Origin: an uncultured Halieaceae bacterium
GTDB taxonomy: Bacteria > Pseudomonadota > Gammaproteobacteria > Pseudomonadales > Halieaceae
Direction: 5' to 3'
Assembly: GCA_938074045.1 (NCBI GenBank)
Contig: CALJGI010000005.1
Span: 1 to 64,000, forward strand
Length of the DNA: 64,000 nt
Positions within the stretch are counted from its first letter, which is position 1; every line of letters begins with the position of its first letter. Below are positions 46,859 to 57,253 of the stretch, piece by piece. Below the pieces are notes generated by a model that did not search any database, was not told the DNA's origin, and saw only the letters and a program-made list of their open reading frames with translations. The position numbers and the translations under genes are program-made.

Positions 46859-48433
46859 TCAGTGACGGAAATGGCGCATGCCGGTGAACACCATAGCCAT
46901 ATCGTATTCATCGGCCTTGGCTATCACTTCGTCATCACGAATGGAGCCACCGGGTTGAATCACCGCAGCAATGCCAACTTCGCCGGCGTTTTCAATGCCA
47001 TCCGCGAAGGGGAAGAAAGCATCCGAAGCCATGACTGACCCCCTGACCGCCAGTCCGGCGTGCTCAGCCTTGATGGCAGCAATACGGGCGGAGTTGATGC
47101 GACTCATTTGACCGGCGCCCACGCCGACAGTCTGGCCGTTCCTGCCGTATATTATGGCGTTTGATTTTACGAATTTTGCCACTTTCCAGGTGAACAGTAG
47201 ATCGCGAATTTCATCGTCACTGGGCTGGCGTTTGCTGACAATTTTCAGGTCGTTGCGGGTAACCATGCCCATATCTCGATCTTGTACCAGCAAGCCGCCA
47301 TTGACGCGTTTGTAATCAAGCGCCTGACCTCCGTTTGACCATGGGCCACAGACGAGCAGACGCACGTTTTCCTTGGTGGAAACGGCCTCTTCCGCTGCAG
47401 CACTGACGGAGGGGGCAATAATGACTTCCACGAACTGCCGTTCGACAATCAGTGCGGCGGTGGTGGCGTCCAACTCACGGTTGAAAGCGATAATGCCGCC
47501 GAAAGCAGATTCGGGGTCGGTCTCGAAGGCTCGCTGATAGGCAGTCAGAATGTCTTCACCCAGCGCTACTCCACATGGGTTTGCGTGTTTGACGATAACG
47601 CAGGCAGGTTCGTCGAAGTTTTTGACACATTCCAGCGCTGCATCGGTATCAGCGACATTGTTATAGGAAAGTGCTTTGCCCTGCAGCTGCGTTGCCGTCG
47701 CCACACTGACCTCGGTCGGGTTTGGCTCGGCGTAGAAAGCTGCCTGCTGGTGGGGATTTTCTCCATAGCGCATATCCTGTACTTTCACGAACTGGGTGTT
47801 GAAGGTACGTGGGAAATCTGCGGAACCACCGGGTACCCGCCGCCCGAAGTAATTGGCTATCGCGCCGTCATAGGCAGCGGTGTGCTCATAGGCCTTGATG
47901 GCGAGGTTGAAACGCATATCCATTCCTGTTGCGCCATCGTTTGCATCCATCTCTGCCAGAACGGATGAATAATCTGCACTGTTCACCACGATGGCGACAT
48001 CGCGGTGGTTTTTGGCGGCGGCGCGGACCATGGTGGGTCCGCCAATATCAATATTCTCTACCGCGTCTTCGAGGCTGCAGTCAGGATTGGCCACGGTTTT
48101 TTCAAAGGGATAAAGGTTAACCACAACCATATCTATCTCTTCTATTCCGTGGTTGCTCATAACGGCTTCATCTGTGCCCCGGCGTCCGAGGATGCCACCA
48201 TGCACACGGGGATGAAGTGTCTTCACCCGGCCGTCCATCATTTCGGGGAACTCTGTGTAATCTGAGACCTCGGTCACTTCTATGCCGTTTTCGGTCAGTA
48301 GTCGGTGGGTACCGCCGGTGGATAACAGAATAACATTGTGGCGGCGGAGCTCCTGGGCAAAATCTACAATACCGGTTTTATCGGAAACGCTGATAAGGGC
48401 GCGCTTTACGGTGACGGGTCTGGAGAGACTCAT
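46859..48433 (-). CDS. purH: Bifunctional AICAR transformylase / IMP cyclohydrolase
   Basis: A 524-residue enzyme for the last two steps of IMP synthesis. The N-terminal cyclohydrolase has [35 protein letters not shown] and [17 protein letters not shown]. The C-terminal transformylase has [25 protein letters not shown] and the [13 protein letters not shown] stretch. It forms a purH-purD pair, 49 bases after fis. Confidence 0.98.
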   Translation of the reverse strand: MSLSRPVTVKRALISVSDKTGIVDFAQELRRHNVILLSTGGTHRLLTENGIEVTEVSDYTEFPEMMDGRVKTLHPRVHGGILGRRGTDEAVMSNHGIEEIDMVVVNLYPFEKTVANPDCSLEDAVENIDIGGPTMVRAAAKNHRDVAIVVNSADYSSVLAEMDANDGATGMDMRFNLAIKAYEHTAAYDGAIANYFGRRVPGGSADFPRTFNTQFVKVQDMRYGENPHQQAAFYAEPNPTEVSVATATQLQGKALSYNNVADTDAALECVKNFDEPACVIVKHANPCGVALGEDILTAYQRAFETDPESAFGGIIAFNRELDATTAALIVERQFVEVIIAPSVSAAAEEAVSTKENVRLLVCGPWSNGGQALDYKRVNGGLLVQDRDMGMVTRNDLKIVSKRQPSDDEIRDLLFTWKVAKFVKSNAIIYGRNGQTVGVGAGQMSRINSARIAAIKAEHAGLAVRGSVMASDAFFPFADGIENAGEVGIAAVIQPGGSIRDDEVIAKADEYDMAMVFTGMRHFRH

Positions 48434-48482
48434 AGGCGAAGGGGCTCGTTTTCTAAAGGTTTAAGGAGAATGAAGCTTGAAT

Positions 48483-48797
48483 TTATAGAAGATCATACTG
48501 TTTGAGCTTTTTCCTCAGTGTGCCTCGGTTCAGTCCAAGCAAGGCAGAGGCCTGGGATTGGTTATTACCGGTGTAACGCATGACTTCCTCCAGCATGGGG
48601 GGCTCAACCTGTGATAGCACCATGTCGTAAACATCGACGGCTTTCTGGCCATCCAGATGCTCAAAGTATTGTGCCATTGCTCGTTGTACGCTCTCTCTCA
48701 GAGAAGGGTAGTCATTAGATTCGTCTGTCATCGCCTCGTCGGGCTCGGCGAGGGAAAATATGGCGGGACTAAGAGGCGCGTGGCCGGCTTTTTTCAT
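48483..48797 (-). CDS. fis: DNA-binding protein Fis
   Basis: A 104-residue nucleoid protein. LRESVQRAMAQYFEHLDGQ and the C-terminal helix-turn-helix NNQSQASALLGLNRGTLRKK match Fis; the ending KLKQYDLL is that of Pseudomonas. ATG 48797 overlaps the dusB stop (ATGA), giving the dusB-fis arrangement of gammaproteobacteria. MTDESNDY, 23 codons on, is an alternative start. Confidence 0.95.
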   Translation of the reverse strand: MKKAGHAPLSPAIFSLAEPDEAMTDESNDYPSLRESVQRAMAQYFEHLDGQKAVDVYDMVLSQVEPPMLEEVMRYTGNNQSQASALLGLNRGTLRKKLKQYDLL

Positions 48798-49795
48798 GCA
48801 GCTATGCCTCGTTGCTCGATAGTTGCGGTATCGGGAGCTCTTGAAAAGTAGGTTTGCAGTGCATTCAGCTGTTGTTGGGGGCATTCAAGTTGGTTGAATC
48901 GGACGCGAAACTGCCTATCGCCAGCATCTTCAAGGTACCAGCCCAGATGCTTGCGCGCGATGCGCACCCCCGTGTATTCGCCATAAAACTCGTGTATGTC
49001 AGCCAGGTGTGTGGACATGATGGATAGCAGTTGGCTACGATCGGGAGCGGCAGTGCGGAGTCCCGTAGCCAGATAATCGGCGATTTGCCCGCACAGCCAG
49101 GGTCGCCCCTGTGCTGCACGCCCAATCATGATCCCGTCTGCACCCGTTAACTCCAGAACCTGGGCAGCATCTTCTACACTGGCGATGTCGCCGTTGGCGA
49201 TCACCGGGATTTTGATTTCAGCTTTAATGGCAGCGATGGTGGCGTACTCGGCATGCCCCTTGAAGCGACAAGCCCGGGTGCGTCCGTGGACGGCGAGGGA
49301 TTGAATGCCCGATTGCTCGGCGATACTGGCGATTTCTACGCCATTTCGCTCTTCTGGCGACCACCCCGTTCTGATTTTGAGGGTGACCGGTACATTGACT
49401 GCACTGACTACCGACTCCAGAATTCGCGCGACCAGTTGCTCATCCCGCAGCAGTGCTGACCCAGCGGCGCGATTGCAGACTTTTTTTGCGGGACAACCCA
49501 TATTGATATCGATGATCTGAGCGCCGCGGTCAACCGCGCTGCGAGCTGCCTCGGCGAGCATGTGCGGCTCGCTGCCCGCGATCTGAACCGTGACGGGTTC
49601 CGCTTCGCCGCGGTGGTCAAGTCGCCGTCTGGATTTTGCGGTATCCCACAGTCGGGTATCACTGGTGACCATTTCCGCGACGACCAGTCCCGCACCCATA
49701 GCACGGCAGAGACGCCGGAAGGGCAAATCGGTGACTCCTGCCATCGGTGCGAGCACGACGGTATTAGCCAGCTGATAGGGTCCGATCTGAAGCAT
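48794..49795 (-). CDS. dusB: tRNA-dihydrouridine synthase B
   Basis: A 333-residue FMN-dependent enzyme reducing U to dihydrouridine in tRNA. APMAGVTDLPFRRLCR opens it, then DINMGCPAKKVCNRAAGSAL with the catalytic Cys, and GIMIGRAAQGRPWL. The first gene of the dusB-fis pair. Confidence 0.97.
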   Translation of the reverse strand: MLQIGPYQLANTVVLAPMAGVTDLPFRRLCRAMGAGLVVAEMVTSDTRLWDTAKSRRRLDHRGEAEPVTVQIAGSEPHMLAEAARSAVDRGAQIIDINMGCPAKKVCNRAAGSALLRDEQLVARILESVVSAVNVPVTLKIRTGWSPEERNGVEIASIAEQSGIQSLAVHGRTRACRFKGHAEYATIAAIKAEIKIPVIANGDIASVEDAAQVLELTGADGIMIGRAAQGRPWLCGQIADYLATGLRTAAPDRSQLLSIMSTHLADIHEFYGEYTGVRIARKHLGWYLEDAGDRQFRVRFNQLECPQQQLNALQTYFSRAPDTATIEQRGIAA

Positions 49796-49829
49796 TTATA
49801 TGTGGTGCAGCGGGGACAAAGAGCCGGCT

Positions 49830-49858
49830 ATGATACGCGACGATTTCCGGGCAGGAAA
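49830..49858 (-). promoter_or_regulatory. Candidate dusB-fis promoter
   Basis: On the minus strand TTTCCT (49858-49853) and TATCAT (49835-49830) are spaced by 17 bases in the 140-base gap after the DUF3426 gene. The bases after the -10 (AGCCGGC) form a G/C-rich discriminator, as at growth-rate-controlled promoters such as E. coli fis. The -35 is poor, so the call is tentative. Confidence 0.4.
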
Positions 49859-49935
49859 GCAGGATTGGTTATTTTTTCACCAGTCGCCACGGGTCGGGCC
49901 CGACGACCAACTTTGGCTGGAGAATTTTGAAAATC

Positions 49936-50751
49936 CTATTGTGTGGGCAGTAATTCCAGATGGTAGCGGTCAGCGGCCGAGCCCGGATCGACCATAGCCA
50001 AAGCTACATGGATATCATAGTCGGGAGGAATCCTGGTTTCTCCCAGCAGCTCTCCCGCCAGATACTCCTCCGGGGTGAAGATACGACGGGCCACTATGTC
50101 GTTACCGGAGCTCGTGAATGTCAGGGACAAAGCCGGGAAGCTTTGCGCGACATAGGAGTTATTGCGCAGCACAATGCGGATGAGAAGCGCGTCATTCACC
50201 AATGGATGCGATCGTACCGCCAGGTCCCTGGTGACAACCGGTAGCTGTACCGAAATTGGCGGGTTACAGGGGATTGTCTGGCAAAGACTTCCCATATGGG
50301 CTGATGTACGTGGATGTTCCATCAGGATGGCCATATTGAACCACGCTATTTGCGCAACGAGTACCGCTGCCATTCCGAGGGCGAGCAGAGCGCTTCGCCA
50401 GGTGATGCGGGGTGTTGGTTTTTCAAGGTGTTCCAGCGGGTTGTAGGTGGTTTTTTGCCAATCGCTATCAGCCAGAGATCCGGGTTTTAGTTTGCCAGGG
50501 CTCTCGGTGAGAAGGACAGCCTTGTCTATGTTTGCCAGCAGTGCTCTCCGGGCTGGGGTCAGGACTGTCCCCGGGTGAAATTTGGATTGCTTGCTGGCGA
50601 CAGGCTCAGCTTGAAACAATCTCTGACAACGACCACAGCGAACCAGACCGTTGGCTGCGGCCATCTGTATATGGGTGATAGCAAAAGCTGCCTCGCAATG
50701 GGGGCAGCGGGTGGTAGTGAATACATGCTTGTCGCCGGGTGCCGCGCTCAT
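49936..50751 (-). CDS. Zinc-ribbon DUF3426 membrane protein
   Basis: A 271-residue protein. The N-terminal MJ0042-type zinc ribbon has CPHCEAAFAI and, 18 residues on, VRCGRCQRLFQ. One membrane segment at about 132-152 (WRSALLALGMAAVLVAQIAW) is followed by a DUF3426 periplasmic-side domain with ISVQLPVVTRDLAVRSHPLV, RNNSYVAQSFPALSL and ILPDYDIH-like residues. Function is unknown. The gene between prmA and dusB is common in Pseudomonas relatives. Confidence 0.88.
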   Translation of the reverse strand: MSAAPGDKHVFTTTRCPHCEAAFAITHIQMAAANGLVRCGRCQRLFQAEPVASKQSKFHPGTVLTPARRALLANIDKAVLLTESPGKLKPGSLADSDWQKTTYNPLEHLEKPTPRITWRSALLALGMAAVLVAQIAWFNMAILMEHPRTSAHMGSLCQTIPCNPPISVQLPVVTRDLAVRSHPLVNDALLIRIVLRNNSYVAQSFPALSLTFTSSGNDIVARRIFTPEEYLAGELLGETRIPPDYDIHVALAMVDPGSAADRYHLELLPTQ

Positions 50752-50760
50752 CGTTCAACC

Positions 50761-51639
50761 TTACCTGCGCTGGCCATCCAGGCGCACCCATTCGTCGCGG
50801 CAACTCGGATCGTTCAGCGCTATCCGGTTTCGGTAGCATGCCGCGACCTCCTCTGCCTGGGTATTCAGTATGCCGGATAGGGCAATACTTCCGCCCGACT
50901 TGACCATGGCAACAAGTTGGTCCGCAAGACGTACCAATGGACCAGCGAGGATGTTGGCCACGACGACATCGCCCTGGAGGGAAGCATCTACCTCCTGGGG
51001 CAGCTGCACTGTGTAGCGGTCTTCTTCGATACCATTTTGCTGGGCGTTGGCCCGGGTCGAGATCAGGGCCTGGGGGTCGTTGTCCACGCCTATCATCCGC
51101 TTGGCGCCCAGCAGCAATCCAGCGATGCCGAGGATGCCGGAACCGCAACCGAAATCGATAATCGTTTTGCCGTTCAGATCCATGCCGTCCAGCCACTCAA
51201 GGCACAGTGCGGTCGTCGGGTGTGTTCCCGTACCAAAAGCCAGACCGGGGTCCAACATCAAATTAGTGGCTTCGGGTCGAGGTGGGTCCTTCCAGCTGGG
51301 GCACACCCAGAGTCGGTCTCCGTATTGCATCGGATGGTAGTTCTCCATCCATTCCCGTTCCCAGTCCTTGTCCTCGAGGATTTCAGCGCGGCAGAATTCG
51401 GCGGCGCAGCCGCGGGATACCACCTGGCCCAGGAGCGCGTTGGCATCCTGGTCGGCGGTAAAGAGGCCGGTCACACGGGTGGCGTTCCATAGTGGAGTGG
51501 CTCCAGGTGGAGGTTCGAAAATAGGTTGATCTGCGCTGTCTTCAAGAGTTACAGCGAGGGCGCCCAGGTCCATCAGGACGTCCTCGACGGAGGCGGCTGA
51601 GGTGGCGGCTGTATCGATCCGAACTTGAATCCATGCCAT
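50761..51639 (-). CDS. prmA: Ribosomal protein L11 methyltransferase
   Basis: A 292-residue SAM-dependent enzyme that trimethylates L11. MAWIQVRIDT and the substrate-recognition N-terminal domain come first, then LDPGLAFGTGTHPTTALCLE, the SAM loop DFGCGSGILGIAGLLLGA and NILAGPLVRL. It lies between accC and the DUF3426 gene, as in Pseudomonas. Confidence 0.96.
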   Translation of the reverse strand: MAWIQVRIDTAATSAASVEDVLMDLGALAVTLEDSADQPIFEPPPGATPLWNATRVTGLFTADQDANALLGQVVSRGCAAEFCRAEILEDKDWEREWMENYHPMQYGDRLWVCPSWKDPPRPEATNLMLDPGLAFGTGTHPTTALCLEWLDGMDLNGKTIIDFGCGSGILGIAGLLLGAKRMIGVDNDPQALISTRANAQQNGIEEDRYTVQLPQEVDASLQGDVVVANILAGPLVRLADQLVAMVKSGGSIALSGILNTQAEEVAACYRNRIALNDPSCRDEWVRLDGQRR

Positions 51640-51669
51640 GGCGTTTTTGCTCGGTTCTATATCTAAAGG

Positions 51670-53016
51670 CTATATATCAAGCTTCTTCTCGAGGTAGTGA
51701 ATACTTACTCCACCCTCCATAAACGCGGCGTCACGAACGAGATCTCGATGCAGATCTGCGTTGGTTCGAATGCCATCGATTACCAGTTCATCCAGCGCTT
51801 GTCGCATGCGAACGAGGGCCGTGTGACGATCGTCACCGTAGGTGATCAATTTTGCAATCAGGGAGTCGTAGTGCGGTGGTACTGTGTACCCCCCATAGAG
51901 ATGCGAATCTACACGCACGCCGTTACCACCGGGGGCATGAAAGTATTTCACCAGACCAGGGGAGGGCATAAACGTGCGTGCGTCCTCGGCATTTATCCGG
52001 CACTCAAAAGAGTGCCCACGAATGGTCACATCTTCCTGTTTGATGGATAACGGCATGCCACTGGCGATGCGCAATTGTTCTTTGACGATATCTACACCGG
52101 TCACCATTTCGGTGACGGGATGTTCAACCTGTATCCGCGTGTTCATTTCGATGAAGTAGAAACCCCCGTTCTCGTATAGAAACTCGAAAGTGCCTGCGCC
52201 GCGGTACCCGATTTCGATACAGGCATCGACACAGGATTTGGCCACTTCCGCACGAATATCATCGGGAATACCCGGTGCAGGTGCTTCCTCAATTACCTTC
52301 TGGTGTCGCCTTTGCAAACTGCAATCCCGGTCTCCCAGATGTATCGCATTACCCTTACCATCCGCGAGTACCTGAATCTCCACGTGACGTGGATTGCCCA
52401 GAAATTTTTCAATATAGACCTTATCGCTGCCAAAAGCGGCCGCCGCCTCGGCCTGGGTAACTCGTACAGCGTTAATAAGGGCGGGCTCGCTCTGCACGAC
52501 TCGCATGCCACGACCGCCACCGCCAGCCGCCGCTTTAACGATGACGGGATAGCCTATCTTGCGGGCAATGCTCAATGTGCGCTCGTTGTCATCGTCAAGA
52601 GATCCGTCCGAGCCCGGCACGGTTGGGACACCTGCCTTGATCATGGCGCTGATCGCAGAAACCTTGTCACCCATAAGCCGGATGGTGTCGGCCGTCGGGC
52701 CGATAAAAACAAAACCGCTGGACTCCACCTGCTCTGCGAAGTCCGCGTTTTCTGCCAGAAAGCCGTAGCCGGGATGAATGCCCACAGCCGCGGTGATTTC
52801 TGCGGCACTGATCAGTGCCGGGATGTTCAGGTAACTTTCTGTGGACGGTGCCGGGCCGATACAGACCGATTCATCTGCCAACCGTACGTGTTTCAAATCG
52901 CGGTCAGCCTGTGAATGAACAGCTACAGTCTTGATGCCTAGTTCCTTGCAGGCACGCAGTATTCGCAGAGCGATTTCGCCTCTATTGGCGATAAGAACCT
53001 TATCGAGCATGGGCAT
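51670..53016 (-). CDS. accC: Acetyl-CoA carboxylase biotin carboxylase subunit
   Basis: A 448-residue ATP-grasp enzyme carboxylating biotin on Acc[63 protein letters not shown] and [18 protein letters not shown] are all present. ATG 53016 (MPMLDK) has AGGT seven bases upstream and is chosen over ATG 53010. It follows accB by 14 bases. Confidence 0.97.
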   Translation of the reverse strand: MPMLDKVLIANRGEIALRILRACKELGIKTVAVHSQADRDLKHVRLADESVCIGPAPSTESYLNIPALISAAEITAAVGIHPGYGFLAENADFAEQVESSGFVFIGPTADTIRLMGDKVSAISAMIKAGVPTVPGSDGSLDDDNERTLSIARKIGYPVIVKAAAGGGGRGMRVVQSEPALINAVRVTQAEAAAAFGSDKVYIEKFLGNPRHVEIQVLADGKGNAIHLGDRDCSLQRRHQKVIEEAPAPGIPDDIRAEVAKSCVDACIEIGYRGAGTFEFLYENGGFYFIEMNTRIQVEHPVTEMVTGVDIVKEQLRIASGMPLSIKQEDVTIRGHSFECRINAEDARTFMPSPGLVKYFHAPGGNGVRVDSHLYGGYTVPPHYDSLIAKLITYGDDRHTALVRMRQALDELVIDGIRTNADLHRDLVRDAAFMEGGVSIHYLEKKLDI

Positions 53017-53030
53017 GAGAGGTACCTGTT

Positions 53031-53492
53031 CTAGACGATGGTTACCAGCGGTTGATCGAACTCCACAGGCTGACCGTTTTCTACAAGAATGGCTTCGATG
53101 ACCCCAGCTTTGTCGGCTTCTATCTGATTCATCATTTTCATAGCCTCGACAATGCACACCACGTCGCCCTCGTTGACCGTTTGTCCTACCTCTATAAAGG
53201 CAGGAGAACTGGGGGAGGGTGAGCGGTAAAATGTGCCAACCATGGGGGAGCTGACCACGTGCCCGGTATGGCTGGGCGCAGCCGGAGTTTCCGCAGCTGG
53301 GGCTGCTGGTGCCACAGCAGCAACGGGTGCAACGGGCGTTGGAGGGGGTGGCGGTGCAGCAGCGGGTGCCGCTGCGACAACAGCAGCCCCCCGACTTATA
53401 CGCACGGATTCCTCGCCTTCCTTGATCTCTATTTCGTTGATGTTGGATTCCTCCAACAGTTCGATCAGCTTTTTGACTTTGCGGATATCCAT
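53031..53492 (-). CDS. accB: Acetyl-CoA carboxylase biotin carboxyl carrier protein
   Basis: A 153-residue carrier. [16 protein letters not shown] sets the start at 53492. A Pro/Ala-rich linker (about 44-76) leads to the biotinyl domain with [13 protein letters not shown] and the biotin site EAMKM (Lys at about 119). The usual aroQ neighbour is absent upstream. Confidence 0.97.
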   Translation of the reverse strand: MDIRKVKKLIELLEESNINEIEIKEGEESVRISRGAAVVAAAPAAAPPPPPTPVAPVAAVAPAAPAAETPAAPSHTGHVVSSPMVGTFYRSPSPSSPAFIEVGQTVNEGDVVCIVEAMKMMNQIEADKAGVIEAILVENGQPVEFDQPLVTIV

Positions 53493-53838
53493 AATCTCAG
53501 TTCCACCTTGCTTGTTATTCTTTGCGCCTCCCGCTCGTGACTGGTAGCTCAGGGACACGAGGCGACAGTAAGGCGATTGTGCATGATTAAGGCTCTTTCG
53601 TCCACCTTGCATCAAATTAGGAACATTTGCTGAAATATATATGCACGTTTGAAGAAGTTTGCGTATTTAGTGGTAAATGCCGTTAGTTTATGGGGTGTTC
53701 AGGGTAATTAGGTTCAGAGAATGAAAAATGTGGCTAACATCTAAAAAATAAAACGAAAATAGAAGAAAAAGGACGCTTTTGTCGCTAACGTGACAGATGT
53801 GTGTTGGAAGCTCTGGCTGATAGCGCGACAGCGAGTTC
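53493..53838. other. A/T-rich intergenic region upstream of accB
   Basis: These 346 bases separate the accB start from the dsbD stop and contain no ORF I can support. The middle (about 53640-53790) is strongly A/T-rich, with runs of A on the plus strand. A promoter for the leftward accB-accC run should lie here, but I see no -35/-10 pair good enough to mark. There is also no clear terminator for dsbD. Confidence 0.6.
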
Positions 53839-55551
53839 CTATAGCCGGGAGATGGCCTCTTTGACCAGGCCCGGCGTCAGCAGCTGCGGCAGGATTTCCG
53901 CGGGCCGCGAACTATCGGCTGGAAAAGCGAGGTATAGCGGTATACCGGTTCGCCCGTATTCCTCCAGCAAAGCTGAGATTGCCGGGTCGTAGTTGGTCCA
54001 GTCTGCCTTGAGATAAGTGACCCGGTCACTGTTCAATAAGGCCTGTATATCGGGCTGAGATAGCGTGGCCCGTTCATTGGCAATACAGGTAATACACCAG
54101 TCAGCGGTTACATTGAGAAAAATCGCCTGGTTGGCGGCGCGCAGTTCCGCCAGTCTGGCGGGTGTATAGTCACCATCATCCAGATTGCCAGCTGACTGTG
54201 CGGTGGCGGATGGTAGATTCACCAATAACGCCCCAGCCAGCACGATACTGACGAGTGAGAGTCCGCGGCGCCAATAAGACTCAGACCAGAGCCACAGTGC
54301 CAGTGCCAGCAGCAAACAGCCAATGAGCGCCATGCCCATGCCATCGACGCCGGTCTGTCGCCCAGCAACCCAGAGCAGCCACACCACCGTCGCGTAAAGC
54401 GGGAAGGCCATCGCTTGTTTCAGCAGTTCCATCCAGGGCCCGGGTCGCGGCATGGCCTCGCGGACCCGCCGCGAGTAACTGAGCAACAGCATAGGTGCAG
54501 CCATGCCTGCTCCCAGTGCGGCAAACACTGACAGGGCGGGCAGGGCTGGTTGGGTTATGGCGAACCCAAGTGCCGTGCCCATAAAAGGTGCGGTACAGGG
54601 ACTGGCAACAACTGTGGCCAGTACACCGGTAAAGAAACTGCCGCGGTAGCCACCCTGACTGGCCAGATCACTGCCTGCTCCCATCAGACTGCCACCGAAG
54701 TGGATGACACCGGAAAGGCTTAAACCCATGGCGAAAAACAGATAGGCGAGGGCGGTTACAAAACCGGGAGATTGTAATTGAAAGCCCCACCCCACGGCCT
54801 GCCCCGCCTGTTTCAGAGCGAGTAATACCGCCGCCACCAACACAAAACTGAGTACTACGCCAAGAGAGTAGACCCAGCCGTGGACGTGCTTGGTATGATC
54901 CTCTCCGCCCGCGAAACTCAACACCTTCAGCGACAGGATTGGAAACACACAAGGCATCAGGTTGAGGATTGTGCCGCCTGCGAATGCCAACAGGAGCATA
55001 TAGAAAAAGTTGGCGGGAGCGGATTTGTTGGCGCTGTCCGTGACCGGGGCCTGTTGAGCGCCAGTTTGTGCTGTTTTGTCAGTACGGGCGATGGTTCCAT
55101 TGACGGTATCAATACGGAAATATTCGCGCTGGGGTGGGTAGCAGAGCCCGGCGTCTGCGCAACCCTGGGAAGTGGCCACCAGTACAGCGTCTGTACTCGA
55201 TCGATCGAGCTCGACCGTGATGTCAGCATTGAAGTAATAAACTTCCTGTACGCCGAAATATTCGTCCTCATGGGTTTTTCCCGGTGGAAAGCTGGGTGTC
55301 GCGATAATGTCGCCGTCGGCATCGCTTATCTGGAATTTGAAACGGCTCTGATACAGATAATACTCTGGTGCTATCTGCCAATAGAGCCGTAGCCTGGTGG
55401 GATCAGTAACATCCACGGCCAGCTGATAGGCTTGCTCCACCGGCAGATATTCATGGGCGTTGCCGTCTGGTCCGGCTGCAAAGGGGTCGGTGGCCTGCGT
55501 CATGCCAAGGGATGGCAGTAGAGAAATTATAATGGCAGCTATCAGGCGCAT
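53839..55551 (-). CDS. dsbD: Thiol:disulfide interchange protein DsbD
   Basis: A 570-residue inner-membrane electron carrier that passes reductant from cytoplasmic thioredoxin to the periplasm. A signal peptide (MRLIAAIIISLLPSLGMTQA) precedes the alpha domain with CADAGLCYPP. Eight hydrophobic segments follow, with the redox cysteines in LNLMPCVFPI and VASPCTAPFMG. The C-terminal thioredoxin-like domain has TADWCITC. All six redox cysteines expected for DsbD are present. Confidence 0.95.
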   Translation of the reverse strand: MRLIAAIIISLLPSLGMTQATDPFAAGPDGNAHEYLPVEQAYQLAVDVTDPTRLRLYWQIAPEYYLYQSRFKFQISDADGDIIATPSFPPGKTHEDEYFGVQEVYYFNADITVELDRSSTDAVLVATSQGCADAGLCYPPQREYFRIDTVNGTIARTDKTAQTGAQQAPVTDSANKSAPANFFYMLLLAFAGGTILNLMPCVFPILSLKVLSFAGGEDHTKHVHGWVYSLGVVLSFVLVAAVLLALKQAGQAVGWGFQLQSPGFVTALAYLFFAMGLSLSGVIHFGGSLMGAGSDLASQGGYRGSFFTGVLATVVASPCTAPFMGTALGFAITQPALPALSVFAALGAGMAAPMLLLSYSRRVREAMPRPGPWMELLKQAMAFPLYATVVWLLWVAGRQTGVDGMGMALIGCLLLALALWLWSESYWRRGLSLVSIVLAGALLVNLPSATAQSAGNLDDGDYTPARLAELRAANQAIFLNVTADWCITCIANERATLSQPDIQALLNSDRVTYLKADWTNYDPAISALLEEYGRTGIPLYLAFPADSSRPAEILPQLLTPGLVKEAISRL

Positions 55552-55777
55552 TCCGGCTCCGCTGGGGTTGGTGTGTTGTGCTCGCCTTGTTGGACAAGGA
55601 GTTATCAGGTTTGTGCCGTTGCCAGCTTAATTTTCCTGATGGCATTGTAGCGGGTTTTTGCTCGCGGCGAACTTTTCTGTGCCCGGACTTGTCATGGCCC
55701 TGAAGCACTTCATATTTCTGGTCTGCTGCCGCAGGATTGGGATGGTGATATAGTGGCCGGCTGAATTTGAGGTAGTG

Positions 55778-56209
55778 ATGAACCGAAGTTTCCTTTTGCT
55801 CTCTGTTTTATTGTCCTGTTCCATTCAGGCTGATGCGGTACTTGACGTGAGAAAACCCTGGGTGCGGGCGATGCCGCCGGGGGTGGCTATGACGGCGGGT
55901 TATATGGTGCTAACCAATCGTGTGAATGAGCAGCTGACTATCAGTGGGGTCAGCACCTCGGCTGCGCGTCACGCTGAAATTCATCATACCGAGTTGAAAC
56001 AGGGTCTCTCATCCATGCGGGAGAGTGGTGATATTGTGCTTGAGCCCGGGCAGGGTCTGGAGCTGCGGCCGGGCGGTACCCACCTGATGTTAATGGGCAT
56101 AGCAGATCGCCTGGCAGAGGGTGATATGATTGAAGTTGTTATTCAGTTTGCCGATGACACGCAGCAAACTGTTGGAATGCCTGTTTTGCGTAAGGCGCCG
56201 GGCGAGTGA
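55778..56209 (+). CDS. Periplasmic copper chaperone, PCu(A)C family
   Basis: A 143-residue protein with a signal peptide (MNRSFLLLSVLLSCSIQADA) and the PCu(A)C copper site: His in ARHAEIHH, Met about 15 residues on in LSSMRE, and the His and Met of GGTHLMLMG. Such proteins deliver Cu(I) to the CuA centre of cytochrome oxidase, often needing reduced thiols. It is divergent from dsbD with 226 bases between them. ATG 55778 is preferred over GTG 55775. Confidence 0.9.
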   Translation: MNRSFLLLSVLLSCSIQADAVLDVRKPWVRAMPPGVAMTAGYMVLTNRVNEQLTISGVSTSAARHAEIHHTELKQGLSSMRESGDIVLEPGQGLELRPGGTHLMLMGIADRLAEGDMIEVVIQFADDTQQTVGMPVLRKAPGE

Positions 56210-56218
56210 GAGAGTGAA

Positions 56219-57253
56219 ATGACGGTAGAAGATGTAAAGGAAAAAATGGCTGATGGCCTGGAAGACGTGCGGGATCGCTTCAGTCTGGCCGGCAATTTGC
56301 GAGGCTGGTCTATTGCGGTGGGAGTCTACCTGCTGATCTCCGTGATGATCGGTATTTACTGGAGCCAGCAACCGGCCGCTTTCGAACCGCAGGAGTTGAG
56401 CGAGGTGCGGGCGCATGTTGTCGGTTCAACCACGACGGTTACGCTGATGTCGGTTACTGCCACGTTGCTGGATAAGCCGGGCGGTTTTCTGACTAATGAT
56501 ATTTTTCCTCCCGGCATCTGGTTGGATAACATTCCCAACTGGGAGTACGGCGTGTTGATCCAGGTGCGCGATATGAGCCGTGCGATGCGCGAGGCCTTTT
56601 CGCGCTCGCAGTCACAATCCAAGGAAGACCCGGACCTGGCTCTTGCGGAACCGCGTTTAAACTTTGCCAACAGCAGTTGGGCGGTGCCGGCATCGGAGTC
56701 GGAGTATCGGGATGGGTTGCGATACCTGACGAATTACCACAACAGATTAGTAGATGATGCCGATAGCGATACACAGTTTTATGCGCGTGCCGACAATTTG
56801 AGTTATTGGTTGGCTACCGTTGCACGTCGACTGGGCTCGCTCTCACAACGTCTTACCGCGAGTGTGGGCCAGCGCCGGCTCAACACCGATCTCGCTGGAG
56901 ATGCTGAAGCCGTGCAGGCGACGGCGGTAGGCTCGGAACTGGAGATAAAAACTCCGTGGAACGAAATCGATGACATCTTTTTTGAGGCGCGGGGCACCAC
57001 CTGGGCACTGATTCATTTTCTCAAGGCAATCGAGGTGGATTTTGCCGATGTGCTGGCGAAAAAGAACGCCGGTGTCAGCGTGCAGCAGATTATTCGCGAG
57101 TTGGAAGCCACTCAGGAGACGGTTTACAGCCCCATCATTCTAAATGGCGGGGGTTTTGGTTTTGTGGCTAATCACTCCATCACGATGGCGTCTTACATTT
57201 CCAGGGCCAATGCGGCCATCATCGACCTGCGTGATTTGCTGTCACAGGGTTAG
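56219..57253 (+). CDS. DUF2333 family membrane-anchored protein
   Basis: A 344-residue protein with one N-terminal membrane segment (about 29-49, WSIAVGVYLLISVMIGIYW) and a large periplasmic part. FLTNDIFPPGIWLDNIPNWEYGVL and AREFSRSQSQSKEDPDL-like residues identify DUF2333 of gammaproteobacteria. Function is unknown. It starts nine bases after the copper-chaperone stop and converges on the pentapeptide-repeat gene with a four-base overlap. Confidence 0.85.
   Translation: MTVEDVKEKMADGLEDVRDRFSLAGNLRGWSIAVGVYLLISVMIGIYWSQQPAAFEPQELSEVRAHVVGSTTTVTLMSVTATLLDKPGGFLTNDIFPPGIWLDNIPNWEYGVLIQVRDMSRAMREAFSRSQSQSKEDPDLALAEPRLNFANSSWAVPASESEYRDGLRYLTNYHNRLVDDADSDTQFYARADNLSYWLATVARRLGSLSQRLTASVGQRRLNTDLAGDAEAVQATAVGSELEIKTPWNEIDDIFFEARGTTWALIHFLKAIEVDFADVLAKKNAGVSVQQIIRELEATQETVYSPIILNGGGFGFVANHSITMASYISRANAAIIDLRDLLSQG

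Noticed and set aside
48798-48884. Longer N-terminus for Fis starting at 48884
   Set aside because: These codons lie inside dusB and are not Fis-like. ATG 48797 gives the usual Fis length and the ATGA overlap with dusB.
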